64,000 nucleotides of DNA. It comes from an uncultured Bacilli bacterium. Lineage in GTDB: Bacteria; Bacillota_I; Bacilli_A; RFN20; CAG-826. The notes beneath the pieces were generated by a model. That model was given only the letters and a program-made list of their open reading frames with translations. It was not told where the DNA came from and made no database searches. Each line of letters opens with the position of its first letter. Position 1 is the stretch's first letter. The DNA lies in contig CALVUI010000002.1 in NCBI GenBank assembly GCA_944363565.1, positions 142,408 to 206,407 of the forward strand. Reading direction: 5' to 3'. A program made the position numbers and the translations under genes. Positions 28,536-38,383 of this stretch are shown piece by piece.

Positions 28536-29262
28536 TCAAAAGAGGTTCGTATAACTACTATCGGTATCGTCAAAGGGATAGTAAGCGAAATGATGGTCGA
28601 AATAAATCGTGAGGGCATCACAATATAACTTTTGAGACTCGCTGGTGGGATCACCTGAGGTACCAACCGCGAGGGAAAACTCCATGACCCCAGGCAAGAC
28701 ATAACGATGCCAGGAGAAGGTATAGGCCACTCCTTCTATTTCCTTATCGTAACTAGGTTCCTCGCTGGTCTCTTTCTTGAAAGAAGCATCCCTCATTTCT
28801 GCGGTTAACAAATATCATCCACCGAAGAGGCAGAAGACATATCGACAGATTGCCCGGGGACAATCCGAAGTTGTCGCATTCAACGGTTCTCAAATCGGTC
28901 TTGAAATAATAGGGCTTCCCGTCCCCGAAACGATCAATGCCGACCTCTAGAAACAATGAAGGAGCCTTTTCGTTGTAACTACTCATCGTCTCCAAACGGT
29001 AGATCTGCATTCCGTCCTCTCTAACCCAGGCTTTTTTCAGGCCGGGATTATCAACTAAATAAGCGTGGTCTGTATGACTGAATTCAGTATCAAAAGAAAT
29101 CGGAAACTCGTCCCAACTCGCACAATAGGAATCGATGACGGTGCGGGCGTTTTAAAGGTTTGCCGCCTCCGGATCCCCGCATCCCGATAAAGAAAGGAGG
29201 GCGGCAATCGCCCAGGGGGCTATTAATTTTCTGACCTTGACAAGTCCTGGATTAGAAAACAT
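28536..29262 (-). pseudogene. Decayed lipoprotein gene
   Basis: The reverse strand has a strong Shine-Dalgarno (AAGGAGGAG) and ATG at 29262. A lipoprotein signal peptide follows, ending in the lipobox LLSLSGCGD. An in-frame TAA comes a few codons later, the frame then resumes (RTVIDSYCASWDEFPISFDTEF), and a frameshift near 28800 moves the rest to another frame, which ends at 28536 (VAYTFSWHRYVLPGVMEFSLAVG). Restoring both would give about 240 residues. The patch is AT-richer than its neighbours. Confidence 0.75.
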
Positions 29263-29389
29263 TGTCTCCTCCTTCTCCACCTCAGGTGGTTCCTTATGAA
29301 AGCAATTTAAAATACAAAAAGAGGATATTTTTCAATGATTAATTTCCCCTTCGAACTTCCCTTTTCTTTGCAAGAAAAGAGCGATGTCT

Positions 29390-29395
29390 TATACT
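29390..29395 (+). promoter_or_regulatory. -10 element of leaderless TupA-like transcript
   Basis: TATACT with a TTGCAA -35 (29368-29373) 16 bp upstream and the ATG 6 bases downstream. Confidence 0.65.
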
Positions 29396-29401
29396 TCCTT
29401 T

Positions 29402-30313
29402 ATGCTAGCGAAAAGACTGCACGAAAACAAAATTAAACGCTTCTTTCTCGCGCCTCTTAGGCCTCTTGTAAAAGCCATTTCCCCGGTCGCTTACGTCAAG
29501 GCGGAATATCATTACATCACCCACCACCGCCTTAACCTCAAAAACCCGGTCCGCTACACCGAAAAGCTCCAATGGCTCCGCCTCTATGGCTATCCCAAGG
29601 ACCCACGGGTCATCCGCTGTGCCGGTCGGGCCACGGTCAGGGACTATGTCGAAGAACTGGGTCTAGAGGACATCCTCATCCCCGTCTACGGGGTCTATGA
29701 CCGCTTCGAGGACATCGACTTTGCCACCCTTCCCAAAAGCTTCGTCATCAAATGCACCCACGCCTCGGGCTATAACGTAATCGTCCTGGATAAGGACAAG
29801 CTAGATCTTGAGACAACGAAACAGAAATTCCATAAGTGGCTAACGACTGACTACGGAAGGAAAACCGTCGAGCCCCATTATTCGAAGATCAAACCCCAAA
29901 TCATCATCGAAGAATACATCGGGGGAAAGACCCTTCCGACCGAATACAAGATCCATGTCTTCAACGGGATGGCCAAAAGCCTCTATGTCGTGACGGGCCG
30001 CGGGAGCGACATCCGTTACAACAACTACTACATCGACTGGACCCCCTTCGACGGAAGCCAGTTCAATGGTTGGCTGAAGACCGAAAAACCATTGGAAAAG
30101 CCTTCAAATTTCGAAGATATGGTGAAAATCGCCGAAACCTTGGCGGCCCCCTTCCCCTTCGTCCGGGTCGACCTCTATGACATCGATGGCAGGATCTATT
30201 TCTCCGAAATGACCTTCACGCCGGCCAAAGGGACCCTGATCTTCGACGACGACCGTGCCGACTTCGAAATGGGCAAATGGCTGACCCTTCCTACTTCCAG
30301 GAAGAGTCGATGA
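29402..30313 (+). CDS. TupA-like ATP-grasp protein (polysaccharide biosynthesis)
   Basis: A 303-residue protein resembling the TupA-like ATP-grasp family named after teichuronopeptide synthesis. LNLKNPVRYTEKLQWLRLYG near residue 45, FVIKCTHASGYNVIV near 115, and the metal/ATP end PFVRVDLYDIDGRIYFSEMTFTPAKG near 255 are characteristic. It may ligate an amino acid or acyl group to a surface glycan. An ATG six codons upstream is discounted because TATACT lies between the two, 6 bases before this start. It overlaps the convergent lipoprotein by 23 bases. Confidence 0.85.
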   Translation: MLAKRLHENKIKRFFLAPLRPLVKAISPVAYVKAEYHYITHHRLNLKNPVRYTEKLQWLRLYGYPKDPRVIRCAGRATVRDYVEELGLEDILIPVYGVYDRFEDIDFATLPKSFVIKCTHASGYNVIVLDKDKLDLETTKQKFHKWLTTDYGRKTVEPHYSKIKPQIIIEEYIGGKTLPTEYKIHVFNGMAKSLYVVTGRGSDIRYNNYYIDWTPFDGSQFNGWLKTEKPLEKPSNFEDMVKIAETLAAPFPFVRVDLYDIDGRIYFSEMTFTPAKGTLIFDDDRADFEMGKWLTLPTSRKSR

Positions 30314-31214
30314 ACATCACTTCGTAGACCGAGAAGCCGAAGAAGGGTCCTTCCTCGGCATAGGAGAAACGATAGTTTTCATAGCCTTCGAAATAGCCTT
30401 CTTCCGGCATCTCGAAGGAAATCGCATATCCGACGATCCCTTTCTCGAAGAAGGACTCCCCGAAGGCATCGAGGAGGCTACTGCCGACCAAAGAGACGGC
30501 GCTGCCCCCGGAATTGATCGGAAACATGGCCTTTTCGTAAACCAGTTCGTAGTAGTCGTAGACCCCTTCGTGGTCGACATAGAAACGTAAGACCACGTCG
30601 GCGGTCACGAAACGGGCCTCCGTATTTTCGGAAGTATTGCCCCTAAGGCTCAAGGCGAAGACGTCCCCATCGACCAGGGTCTTGGGCAAAAGGGTCTTGA
30701 AGCCTTCTTCTTCCATTTGGACTCTGGCATTCGCGTACCAACTATGGCACTCGAGTTGGCCATTGTAGAGCTTGCTGAGGACCCCTTGCTTGAAGCCCTC
30801 ATCGACATGGGCCAAGGCATGGTCCTTCCCGAAGGAGCGTTCCCCCTCGTCATCCAAACGCGAAGCGATGGAGTCGAGGCGCTCGTAGGGAACCACCTTC
30901 CCATCCGCATCGGTGTAGGTGAAGAGTTCGGGATAACGGTCTTTCATCCCAAAGGAAGGGAAGGAATCGCTTTGGCTTTCCTGATCCCCGTCGAAGAAAT
31001 AAGCTTCCCCGTCTTCGTAGGCCTCGGTCGCCCTTTGAAAAACGACACGCTCGCCGATCAAAGAACATTCCTTGTCCCCGATTTCGTCATAATTCCGGAG
31101 ATAGTTCTCCTCGAACAACGACCCATCGTAGGCCGGCGGGGCATAAAGGGGGTTGGTGGAACAGGAGCAAAGGAAGAAAGAGAGAAGAAGCAAAGGCAGA
31201 CGTTTGGTTTTCAT
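30291..31214 (-). CDS. Lipoprotein of unknown function
   Basis: A 307-residue protein with a lipobox signal peptide (PLLLLSFFLCSCS, modified Cys about residue 19) followed by an acidic, aromatic-rich extracellular domain with no recognised motif. The ATG overlaps the stop of the upstream membrane gene as TAATG, so it is co-transcribed with the polymerase-like and GT-D-like genes. It may be an assembly factor of the polysaccharide cluster. Confidence 0.75.
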   Translation of the reverse strand: MKTKRLPLLLLSFFLCSCSTNPLYAPPAYDGSLFEENYLRNYDEIGDKECSLIGERVVFQRATEAYEDGEAYFFDGDQESQSDSFPSFGMKDRYPELFTYTDADGKVVPYERLDSIASRLDDEGERSFGKDHALAHVDEGFKQGVLSKLYNGQLECHSWYANARVQMEEEGFKTLLPKTLVDGDVFALSLRGNTSENTEARFVTADVVLRFYVDHEGVYDYYELVYEKAMFPINSGGSAVSLVGSSLLDAFGESFFEKGIVGYAISFEMPEEGYFEGYENYRFSYAEEGPFFGFSVYEVMFIDSSWK

Positions 31215-32653
31215 TAGGCTTTGACCTCCTCTTCCATGACCTTCTTTTCTTCTTGGCCCGGGGTATAGGTATAACCGAGGATCAAGAGGAGGACCAATGG
31301 CCAGAAAGAATTAAACAATGGCGAAAAATAAGAAGAAGCGGTAAAGCGGTTGACCGCGAAGGGCAGGGCGTCGTAACCGAAGGTATAAAAGAAGAAGATG
31401 CCAAGGACTAGGGCCACGAGGCCGGCTTTGCCGGCATCGTCCTTCCCCCTAATTAGGTAACGCCTCAGGGAGCCGGTGCTATATAGAATAAGGATGATCA
31501 TGGCGACAAAGGGGACGAAGCCACCCTCGAGGAGGATCTCGAATTCAAAGGAGAAGTTGGAGAGCTCGGTGATCGGAAGGGGCGAGCCCCCGCCGAAGAC
31601 GGTATAGGAGTCATGGTAGACCCCGAAGAGGATGCTGAGGATGACATCACCGGTCGAAGCCCCGGCGTAGGAGCCCCCGTGGAAGAGGGCTGAGACCGTC
31701 TTGTTGATGGAAGAGAAGCGACCCGAATTGAAGATGGCATCGAGGAGGGGGCTTGAAGAGATGAACGAGAATTCGAAAGCCCCGTTGAGGATAACGAGGA
31801 AGAGGAACAAAAGTCCGAGTCCGATGACGGTCCAAAAGGCGATGGTCGGGACCTTACCCGGCTCTTCCTTGACCTTGAGGTAACGGTAGAGAACCAAGAT
31901 GAGGATGGCTAGAAGCGAGAGGCAGATCCCTTTGACATCCACCATTGAGAGAAGGAAGAGCCAGCCGATGGCAGACGTAAGAGCGTTCACCGCGATTTCC
32001 GCCTTGTTTTCCTTCTTCCAATAAAAGAGGGAAGCGGCGCCGGAGGCCAAGACGGCGGCCGGCCCGACCGCCACATCGGGTTTCACCAAAGTAAGGGTGA
32101 AGTTATAAAGGTAATTGGATTCATTGCCGATGCGATGTGGGATCCCTTCGTAAAAGTAGACGTAGGACGAATGGGTAAGGGGATAGAACAAGGGATAAGA
32201 AGCGAGGTTGGCGATGAGGTTGACGCTGACAAGCAAAGCCAAACCAAGAAGAATGGCAAAAAAGAGGCATTTCGGTTTAAAGACCTCCGAATTGCGGAGA
32301 AAATAGCCAACTAAGAAGCTCGAAAACAGACCGACGAAGAGAAGGAGGCAGCTGGCGAAGGCCCCGAAGGAATCGACATAGAAACGGTTGATCGAGGCAA
32401 AGAGGAGGAAGACCAAAAGGGGAATGAAATAGGAGAGCCTTAAGCCCCTTTCGGCCTTGGGCCCGAAGAGGGGACCGTTGGAGAAAATCGCGAGGCCCGC
32501 CGCCAAGACGAAGAAGAGGATCCAATAGACCAAGAGGCCGTTGCCCCGGTCCCCGGCCCCGAAAGAAAGAAGGAACAAGAGGGCCAAGACCACAAACGGC
32601 ACTCCATACCGCTTGAGGCTTTCCATGTTCAGAAATTTCTTCACCAGTAGCAT
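31214..32653 (-). CDS. Polytopic membrane protein, probable O-antigen/polysaccharide polymerase-like (Wzy-type)
   Basis: A protein of about 479 residues with twelve or so hydrophobic segments spread through the whole length and one long extracellular-type loop near residues 325-400 (FSSINKTVSALFHGGSYAGAS and GGGSPLPITELSNFSFEFEILLEGG). That layout matches Wzy/O-antigen ligase-type polymerases, and its place among glycosyltransferases supports it, but sequence motifs are weak. The start is uncertain: ATG at 32653 has a purine-rich run immediately adjacent, while ATG at 32626 has no clear ribosome-binding site. Confidence 0.7.
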   Translation of the reverse strand: MLLVKKFLNMESLKRYGVPFVVLALLFLLSFGAGDRGNGLLVYWILFFVLAAGLAIFSNGPLFGPKAERGLRLSYFIPLLVFLLFASINRFYVDSFGAFASCLLLFVGLFSSFLVGYFLRNSEVFKPKCLFFAILLGLALLVSVNLIANLASYPLFYPLTHSSYVYFYEGIPHRIGNESNYLYNFTLTLVKPDVAVGPAAVLASGAASLFYWKKENKAEIAVNALTSAIGWLFLLSMVDVKGICLSLLAILILVLYRYLKVKEEPGKVPTIAFWTVIGLGLLFLFLVILNGAFEFSFISSSPLLDAIFNSGRFSSINKTVSALFHGGSYAGASTGDVILSILFGVYHDSYTVFGGGSPLPITELSNFSFEFEILLEGGFVPFVAMIILILYSTGSLRRYLIRGKDDAGKAGLVALVLGIFFFYTFGYDALPFAVNRFTASSYFSPLFNSFWPLVLLLILGYTYTPGQEEKKVMEEEVKA

Positions 32654-33582
32654 CCCCCTTCGATCTTCTGATAGCCGGCCGGCTTTTTGCTGGGCCTTAT
32701 CCAATATTCATTGACGTATTTGGCGACGTGCTCGCGGTTTTCCCACCTCTTGCCCATGATCCCGAAGAGGGTCTGGGTGGCCCCGCCGGTTTGTAAGGCC
32801 ATCTTGCCGAGACTTTTGATATAGAAGCAAAGGAGGGCGCCGTAGGCCCCGGCCCCGATGAGGGCGATGTCGAAGTCGATGAGGCGGATCCTCTCTTCCA
32901 TCTCCTCGAGGTAACGCATGAAAGAAGGGAAACGTTCGTCGACCACGTCCCCGCAGGTCAAAGGGGCTTCGAGGACCTTGAGGTCAAATTCCGGGAGGAT
33001 GTTCGAAGAAGGGGGAAAGAGTTTCTCGCGTTTCGTATATTGCTTTTGGATGTCGTCGGCAAAGCCGGAGACAACCAGGACTTTCTTGCCCGCGAGCAAG
33101 GGAGTCCAACCCCCGAGCAGGGGTTCAAGGGCCCAGTTCTGGATGGCCTTCGCCTTCTTCATGTATTTGGCGGCAAAATAGTCCTCCATGTGGATGCCGG
33201 TGATCCCCAAGAGATCGCAGTTGGCACACTTCTCAAAGAAGTAGTGGCTATATTCGCTTAGATGCCGGTCCCCGGTCGGGTAATAACCGGCCCTCTCCTT
33301 CATGGCGATCCTCACCGCCTCCTTATAGGTTTTCTTGAAGCCGAGGTCGATCTTTTCGGTAGCATTGAGGCACCCTAGTTCCGAGGCTCCGAAACGAACC
33401 GCGCAGAAAGGCTCTCCCCTTTCGATGTATTCCTTGATCAGGGCTTTGGAATACTCGAGGGTGATGCCTTTTTGGCCATTGAAGGAGGTGAGGTCCCTCC
33501 CCTTATGGAAAAAACGGACCCCCACCGCGGTCGGGACGTTTTCTAGGAACGAGGCGATGTAGGAGAGACGACCGCTACTCAC
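32641..33582 (-). CDS. GT-D-fold glycosyltransferase-like protein
   Basis: A 313-residue protein. The segments FCAVRFGASELGCLN near residue 59 and FDIALIGAGAYGALLCFYIKSLGKMALQTGGATQTLFGIMGKRW near residue 240 are typical of proteins in Gram-positive capsule loci related to the GT-D (DUF1792-like) fold. Substrate unknown. The start is a GTG at 33582 with TAAAAT 6 bases upstream, so the transcript is probably leaderless. It heads a three-gene leftward operon. Confidence 0.7.
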   Translation of the reverse strand: MSSGRLSYIASFLENVPTAVGVRFFHKGRDLTSFNGQKGITLEYSKALIKEYIERGEPFCAVRFGASELGCLNATEKIDLGFKKTYKEAVRIAMKERAGYYPTGDRHLSEYSHYFFEKCANCDLLGITGIHMEDYFAAKYMKKAKAIQNWALEPLLGGWTPLLAGKKVLVVSGFADDIQKQYTKREKLFPPSSNILPEFDLKVLEAPLTCGDVVDERFPSFMRYLEEMEERIRLIDFDIALIGAGAYGALLCFYIKSLGKMALQTGGATQTLFGIMGKRWENREHVAKYVNEYWIRPSKKPAGYQKIEGGCYW

Positions 33583-33588
33583 GGGAGT

Positions 33589-33594
33589 ATTTTA
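33589..33594 (-). promoter_or_regulatory. -10 element of leaderless GT-D-like operon
   Basis: TAAAAT on the reverse strand, 6 bases before the GTG at 33582. Confidence 0.5.
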
Positions 33595-33645
33595 CTCTCT
33601 ATTGAACTTAAATTCGCTCTACTTTCTTCGCGGGCCTTTTGACCC

Positions 33646-33651
33646 TATAAT
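33646..33651 (+). promoter_or_regulatory. -10 element of enolase promoter (leadered)
   Basis: TATAAT 47 bases before the ATG with a weak TTTCTT -35 17 bp upstream. Unlike many neighbours this unit has a leader, with AAGGAGA 9 bases before the start. An ATG-TAA start-stop pair lies just before that site. Confidence 0.6.
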
Positions 33652-33698
33652 TTATCCGGCTTACAAAGCAAGGAAAGCCATGTAAGGAGAAATACTAG

Positions 33699-34997
<1,299 letters not shown>

Positions 34998-35016
34998 GGT
35001 CTTACTCCAAGGGAAG

Positions 35017-35042
35017 AGCCCCGCTTCGGCGGGGCTTTTTTC
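35017..35042 (+). terminator. Terminator after enolase
   Basis: AGCCCCGC-TTCG-GCGGGGCT followed by a T tract. Confidence 0.95.
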
Positions 35043-35047
35043 TTGGT

Positions 35048-35077
35048 CAAAGAAAAAGGCCGCCTCTAGGGGCGGCC
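35048..35077 (-). terminator. Terminator of the beta-glucan operon (after the ATPase gene)
   Basis: Reverse strand GGCCGCC-CCTAGA-GGCGGCC followed by TTTTTCTTT, 13 bases past the ATPase stop. It marks the end of the 46.5-35.1 kb operon. Confidence 0.93.
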
Positions 35078-35089
35078 CCTACATCTCAA

Positions 35090-36514
35090 TCAAAGAATCC
35101 TTAGGCCGGTCGCAACATCGAAGAGATGGTGTTTCCCTTTCTTGAAGCTGAGTCCGACAGTCGGCTTCCCGCTATGGAAGTCGCTGGCCGATATCTTGGC
35201 CACGATCTTCTGGCCGGCGAAGGCCACGTGGACGTAGTACTCGGCCCCGAGGAGTTCGGCGACGTCGATGGTTCCTTTGTGGGTCCCTTTGGGTCCTAGG
35301 ACGATGTCTTCGGGACGGATCCCGAAGTAGATGTCCCCACCCTTCTTTTCAAGGAAGGCCTCCGCGCTGGCGATTTCCTTCTTGAGTTGGCTTTCCTCCT
35401 CATCGTAATGGGGAGGCAGGGTTCCGAGGATCTTCTTTTCCTCCGCCATCTGTTCCCGGGTTTTCCGATCGGCTCTCAAGGCCTCCAGGCGTTCCTTGAG
35501 TCTACTGACCTCGTTTTCGTAATAGGCAAGGATCTTCTTCCCTTCCTCTTTGAGATCGAGCGCGCTTCCGTCGGCAAAGCGGATTTGTCCTTCCTCATAG
35601 ACGGCCTTCACGATGTTCATGGTCGGGGAACCAATGAAGGTGGCGACGAAGACATTGCGGGGATGGTCGTAGATCTCCCTCGGGGTTCCGACCTGTTGGA
35701 TGTAGCCGTTTTTCATAACCACGATCCGGTCCGCCATCGTCATGGCCTCGGTCTGGTCATGGGTGACGTAGATCATCGTGTTCTTGAGGCGGTCATGGAG
35801 CTTGATGAGCTCGCTCCGCATCTGGACCCGGAGTTTGGCGTCGAGGTTGCTGAGAGGCTCATCGAGCAGGAAGATCTTGGCATTGCGGACAATGGCACGG
35901 CCCAAAGCCACCCGTTGGCACTGGCCACCCGAAAGGGCGGTCGGCTTCCGGTCGAGGTAGGGGGTGATTTCCAATAACTCCGAGGCCTCCTTGATCCGGC
36001 GGTCGATCTCTTCTTTCTCGAGGCCGCTTAAGCCGAAGGCCATGTTGTCATAGACGCTCATATGGGGATAGAGGGCGTAGCTTTGGAAGACCATCGAGAC
36101 CCCTCTTTCCTTTGGCAGGAGCTCGTTGCTATAACGGCCCCCGATGTAGAGGGATCCGTAGGTGATGTCCTCGAGGCCGGCGATCATCCTTAGGGTCGTC
36201 GACTTCCCGCAGCCCGAGGGCCCGACCAAGACGATGAACTCCCCGTCCTTGATGTCGAGGTTGAAGTCATGGACGGCCTCGACCCGGTTGGCATAGATCT
36301 TGGTGACGTTTTCGCACCTCAAAAGGACATCGTCGCCCTTTTGGACGGCCGAGGCTTCCTTCTTGAGGGAGGCGGCGGCCTTGTCGACCGCTTTGGCGTA
36401 GGCGCTGTTGCGGTTGAGGATCCGGGTTTCTTCCTCGAATTCCTTCTGCTCTTCCTTGGCCTTGGCCTTATGCCTTTCGAAGAAGGCCTTGATCTTTTCC
36501 TTGTCTAATGCCAT
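35090..36514 (-). CDS. msmK: CUT1-type sugar ABC transporter ATPase (MsmK/UgpC-like) with two extra charged segments
   Basis: A 474-residue protein. Walker [10 protein letters not shown] lies near residue 100, signature [14 protein letters not shown] near 191, and Walker [17 protein letters not shown] near 213, with a C-terminal MOBE/TOBE region containing YFGIRPEDI. It powers import by the two permeases of the operon. Two oddities: a Lys/Glu-rich N-terminal extension of about 65 residues, and a coiled-coil-like insert of about 65 residues inside the regulatory domain (residues ~330-395). The start at 36514 has GGAGG upstream. Confidence 0.93.
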   Translation of the reverse strand: MALDKEKIKAFFERHKAKAKEEQKEFEEETRILNRNSAYAKAVDKAAASLKKEASAVQKGDDVLLRCENVTKIYANRVEAVHDFNLDIKDGEFIVLVGPSGCGKSTTLRMIAGLEDITYGSLYIGGRYSNELLPKERGVSMVFQSYALYPHMSVYDNMAFGLSGLEKEEIDRRIKEASELLEITPYLDRKPTALSGGQCQRVALGRAIVRNAKIFLLDEPLSNLDAKLRVQMRSELIKLHDRLKNTMIYVTHDQTEAMTMADRIVVMKNGYIQQVGTPREIYDHPRNVFVATFIGSPTMNIVKAVYEEGQIRFADGSALDLKEEGKKILAYYENEVSRLKERLEALRADRKTREQMAEEKKILGTLPPHYDEEESQLKKEIASAEAFLEKKGGDIYFGIRPEDIVLGPKGTHKGTIDVAELLGAEYYVHVAFAGQKIVAKISASDFHSGKPTVGLSFKKGKHHLFDVATGLRIL

Positions 36515-36528
36515 CTTGCCTCCCCTCC

Positions 36529-37413
36529 TCAAAGATAATCATTCCACTGATAGACGCGGACGTAATCGATTTTGAACTCGGCCGATTCGAAGTCACGGGG
36601 CGGCATGGTGCCATTATCGAAGTTGCCCCCGACCGCGAGGTTCAAAAGGATGTGAAAGTCACGGTCGAAAGGGGCTCCGTCATCATCGGGATAGACCCGT
36701 CCGCCGTCGGGATGCCAGGTCCTTAAAGGCACCGTGAAGAAGTTTTCGTCATCGACGAACCAGTTGATCTCCTCCTCGTCCCATTCAATCGCGTAGACGT
36801 GGAAGTCGGTATTGCTCTCCCCGTTCCTTCTCGAGAAGGACTTGGTCCCGGTTTGGTAGGTATGGCCCGAGAGGGTCGCGTAATGGAGGGCCCCGGAGGT
36901 GGCGAGGTCGCTAGACCCACGGGCTTCCATGATGTCGATCTCACCGCTATCGGGCCAGCCGCGGCCATTGTAGGGTTCTTCCGGAAGCATCCAGAAAGCC
37001 GGCCACATCCCATCGACCTTCGGTAGAGCCATCCGGGCCTCGAAACGACCGTAGGTCCAGGCCACCTTCTGGTAGGTCCTGATCCGGGCGGAAGTGTATT
37101 CAAAGGTCTTCCCTTCCCCTTGGACCGCTTCTTTCTTGGCGGTGATGACCATGTTCTCCCCGTCGAAGGAAATGTTGTCTTCCTGGTACCACTGGGCTTC
37201 GCTGTTGCCCCAGCCGGGGTTGCCGAAAGCCGCCCCGTTCCCGGTCATGACATCCCAATAGTCCTTGTTGAGGGTACCCTCATTGAATTCATCGCTCCAA
37301 ACCAGGGTGAAATCACCGTTGGTTTGGGTCGGATTGTCCCCGCAGGAAGAAAGGCTTATAAGCGGCAACAAGGCCAAAATCCATGCAAAATAGGCGTATC
37401 TTTTAGTTTTCAT
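36529..37413 (-). CDS. GH16 endo-beta-1,3-glucanase (laminarinase-type) lipoprotein
   Basis: A 294-residue protein with a lipoprotein signal ([12 protein letters not shown]) and a complete GH16 domain. The active-site strand [11 protein letters not shown] near residue 158 has the ExDxxE spacing of the laminarinase branch, and the entry region [19 protein letters not shown] is conserved. It should cut internal beta-1,3 (or mixed 1,3/1,4) glucan bonds outside the cell. It follows a second, similar GH16 gene whose stop it overlaps by 11 bases. Confidence 0.93.
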   Translation of the reverse strand: MKTKRYAYFAWILALLPLISLSSCGDNPTQTNGDFTLVWSDEFNEGTLNKDYWDVMTGNGAAFGNPGWGNSEAQWYQEDNISFDGENMVITAKKEAVQGEGKTFEYTSARIRTYQKVAWTYGRFEARMALPKVDGMWPAFWMLPEEPYNGRGWPDSGEIDIMEARGSSDLATSGALHYATLSGHTYQTGTKSFSRRNGESNTDFHVYAIEWDEEEINWFVDDENFFTVPLRTWHPDGGRVYPDDDGAPFDRDFHILLNLAVGGNFDNGTMPPRDFESAEFKIDYVRVYQWNDYL

Positions 37414-38383
37414 AAACCCTCACATAATCAACTTGCATCTGGCAGGGGAGGTTGGCGTCGTTAGGCAACTGGCCACCGATGAAGTTCCCGCCGATGGCGA
37501 GATTGAACAAGATGAAGAAGTCCTGGTTGAAGGGGGCGGCGCTCCCTCCGTAGGCACTCCAGGTTTGCCACTGGTAACTATAGACGGTGTGGAAGGTCAC
37601 CCCGTCGACATAGAAGGAGATGTGGTCTTCTTGCCAGTCGACCCCATAGACGTGCCAATCGGTGACCGAGCTAGATAAGCGGTGGTCACCGGAAGTGAAC
37701 TGGCAGGACCACCAGTCGCTTTGGTTCTCGTTTCCGGTATGGAGGGTCGAGAGGTATTCATAGGGTTGGTTACCCCGGTTTTCCATGATGTCGATCTCCC
37801 CGTTCCAGGGCCAACCGCGGCCCTGGTAGAGGTTTTCCGGCAGCATCCAGAAGGCCGGCCAACTGCCGGTGATGCCGGGTAGACGCATCCGGGCTTCGAT
37901 CCGCCCATAGGTGAAGAAGGCCTTGCCTTGGGTCTTGATGCGGGCCGAGGTATACCTCATACCCCCATAGTCCTCGCGCTTGGCGGTGATGGTCAGATAG
38001 CCACCCCCGACCGTCGCGTTTTCGGCCCGGTAGTACTGCTGTTCGTTGTTACCCCAGCCATCGCCCCTAGTCCCCGTCTCGCAGGTCCAGTAGGCTGGAT
38101 TGAGGGCATTCCCGTCGAATTCGTCCTGCCAGATGATCTTGTCCCCCTCACTGGTGGAGGAACTGGTCTGGGTCTCTCCTCCGGTCGAGGTGGAACTCGA
38201 ACTCGTCTCCTTCTCCCCGTCCTCGCTCGAAGTCGTATCTTCTTCGGGCTCCGAAGAAGTCGAAGATTCGGAGGGAATGGGTTCCTCGCTGGTCGAGGTC
38301 TTCTGGGGTCCAAAGGTAAAGGTGCAGGAACTGAGGCTTAAGACAAAGAGTCCAAGCAAAGAAGCCAAATATGATTTCTTCAT
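37403..38383 (-). CDS. GH16 endo-beta-1,3-glucanase (laminarinase-type) lipoprotein with Ser/Thr linker
   Basis: A 326-residue protein. A lipobox (GLFVLSLSSCTF) is followed by a ~60-residue Ser/Thr/Glu-rich spacer and a GH16 domain with active-site strand GEIDIMENRGN (ExDxxE) near residue 194. The spacer should hold the domain away from the membrane. It is paralogous to the next gene and shares IIWQDEFDGNALNPAYWTCE with related laminarinases. Its start overlaps the phosphorylase stop by 4 bases. Confidence 0.93.
   Translation of the reverse strand: MKKSYLASLLGLFVLSLSSCTFTFGPQKTSTSEEPIPSESSTSSEPEEDTTSSEDGEKETSSSSTSTGGETQTSSSTSEGDKIIWQDEFDGNALNPAYWTCETGTRGDGWGNNEQQYYRAENATVGGGYLTITAKREDYGGMRYTSARIKTQGKAFFTYGRIEARMRLPGITGSWPAFWMLPENLYQGRGWPWNGEIDIMENRGNQPYEYLSTLHTGNENQSDWWSCQFTSGDHRLSSSVTDWHVYGVDWQEDHISFYVDGVTFHTVYSYQWQTWSAYGGSAAPFNQDFFILFNLAIGGNFIGGQLPNDANLPCQMQVDYVRVYEN

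Noticed and set aside
33680..33698. ATG-TAA start-stop element before enolase as a regulatory uORF
   Set aside because: It probably arises by chance from the AAGGAG ribosome-binding site context; no supporting structure seen.
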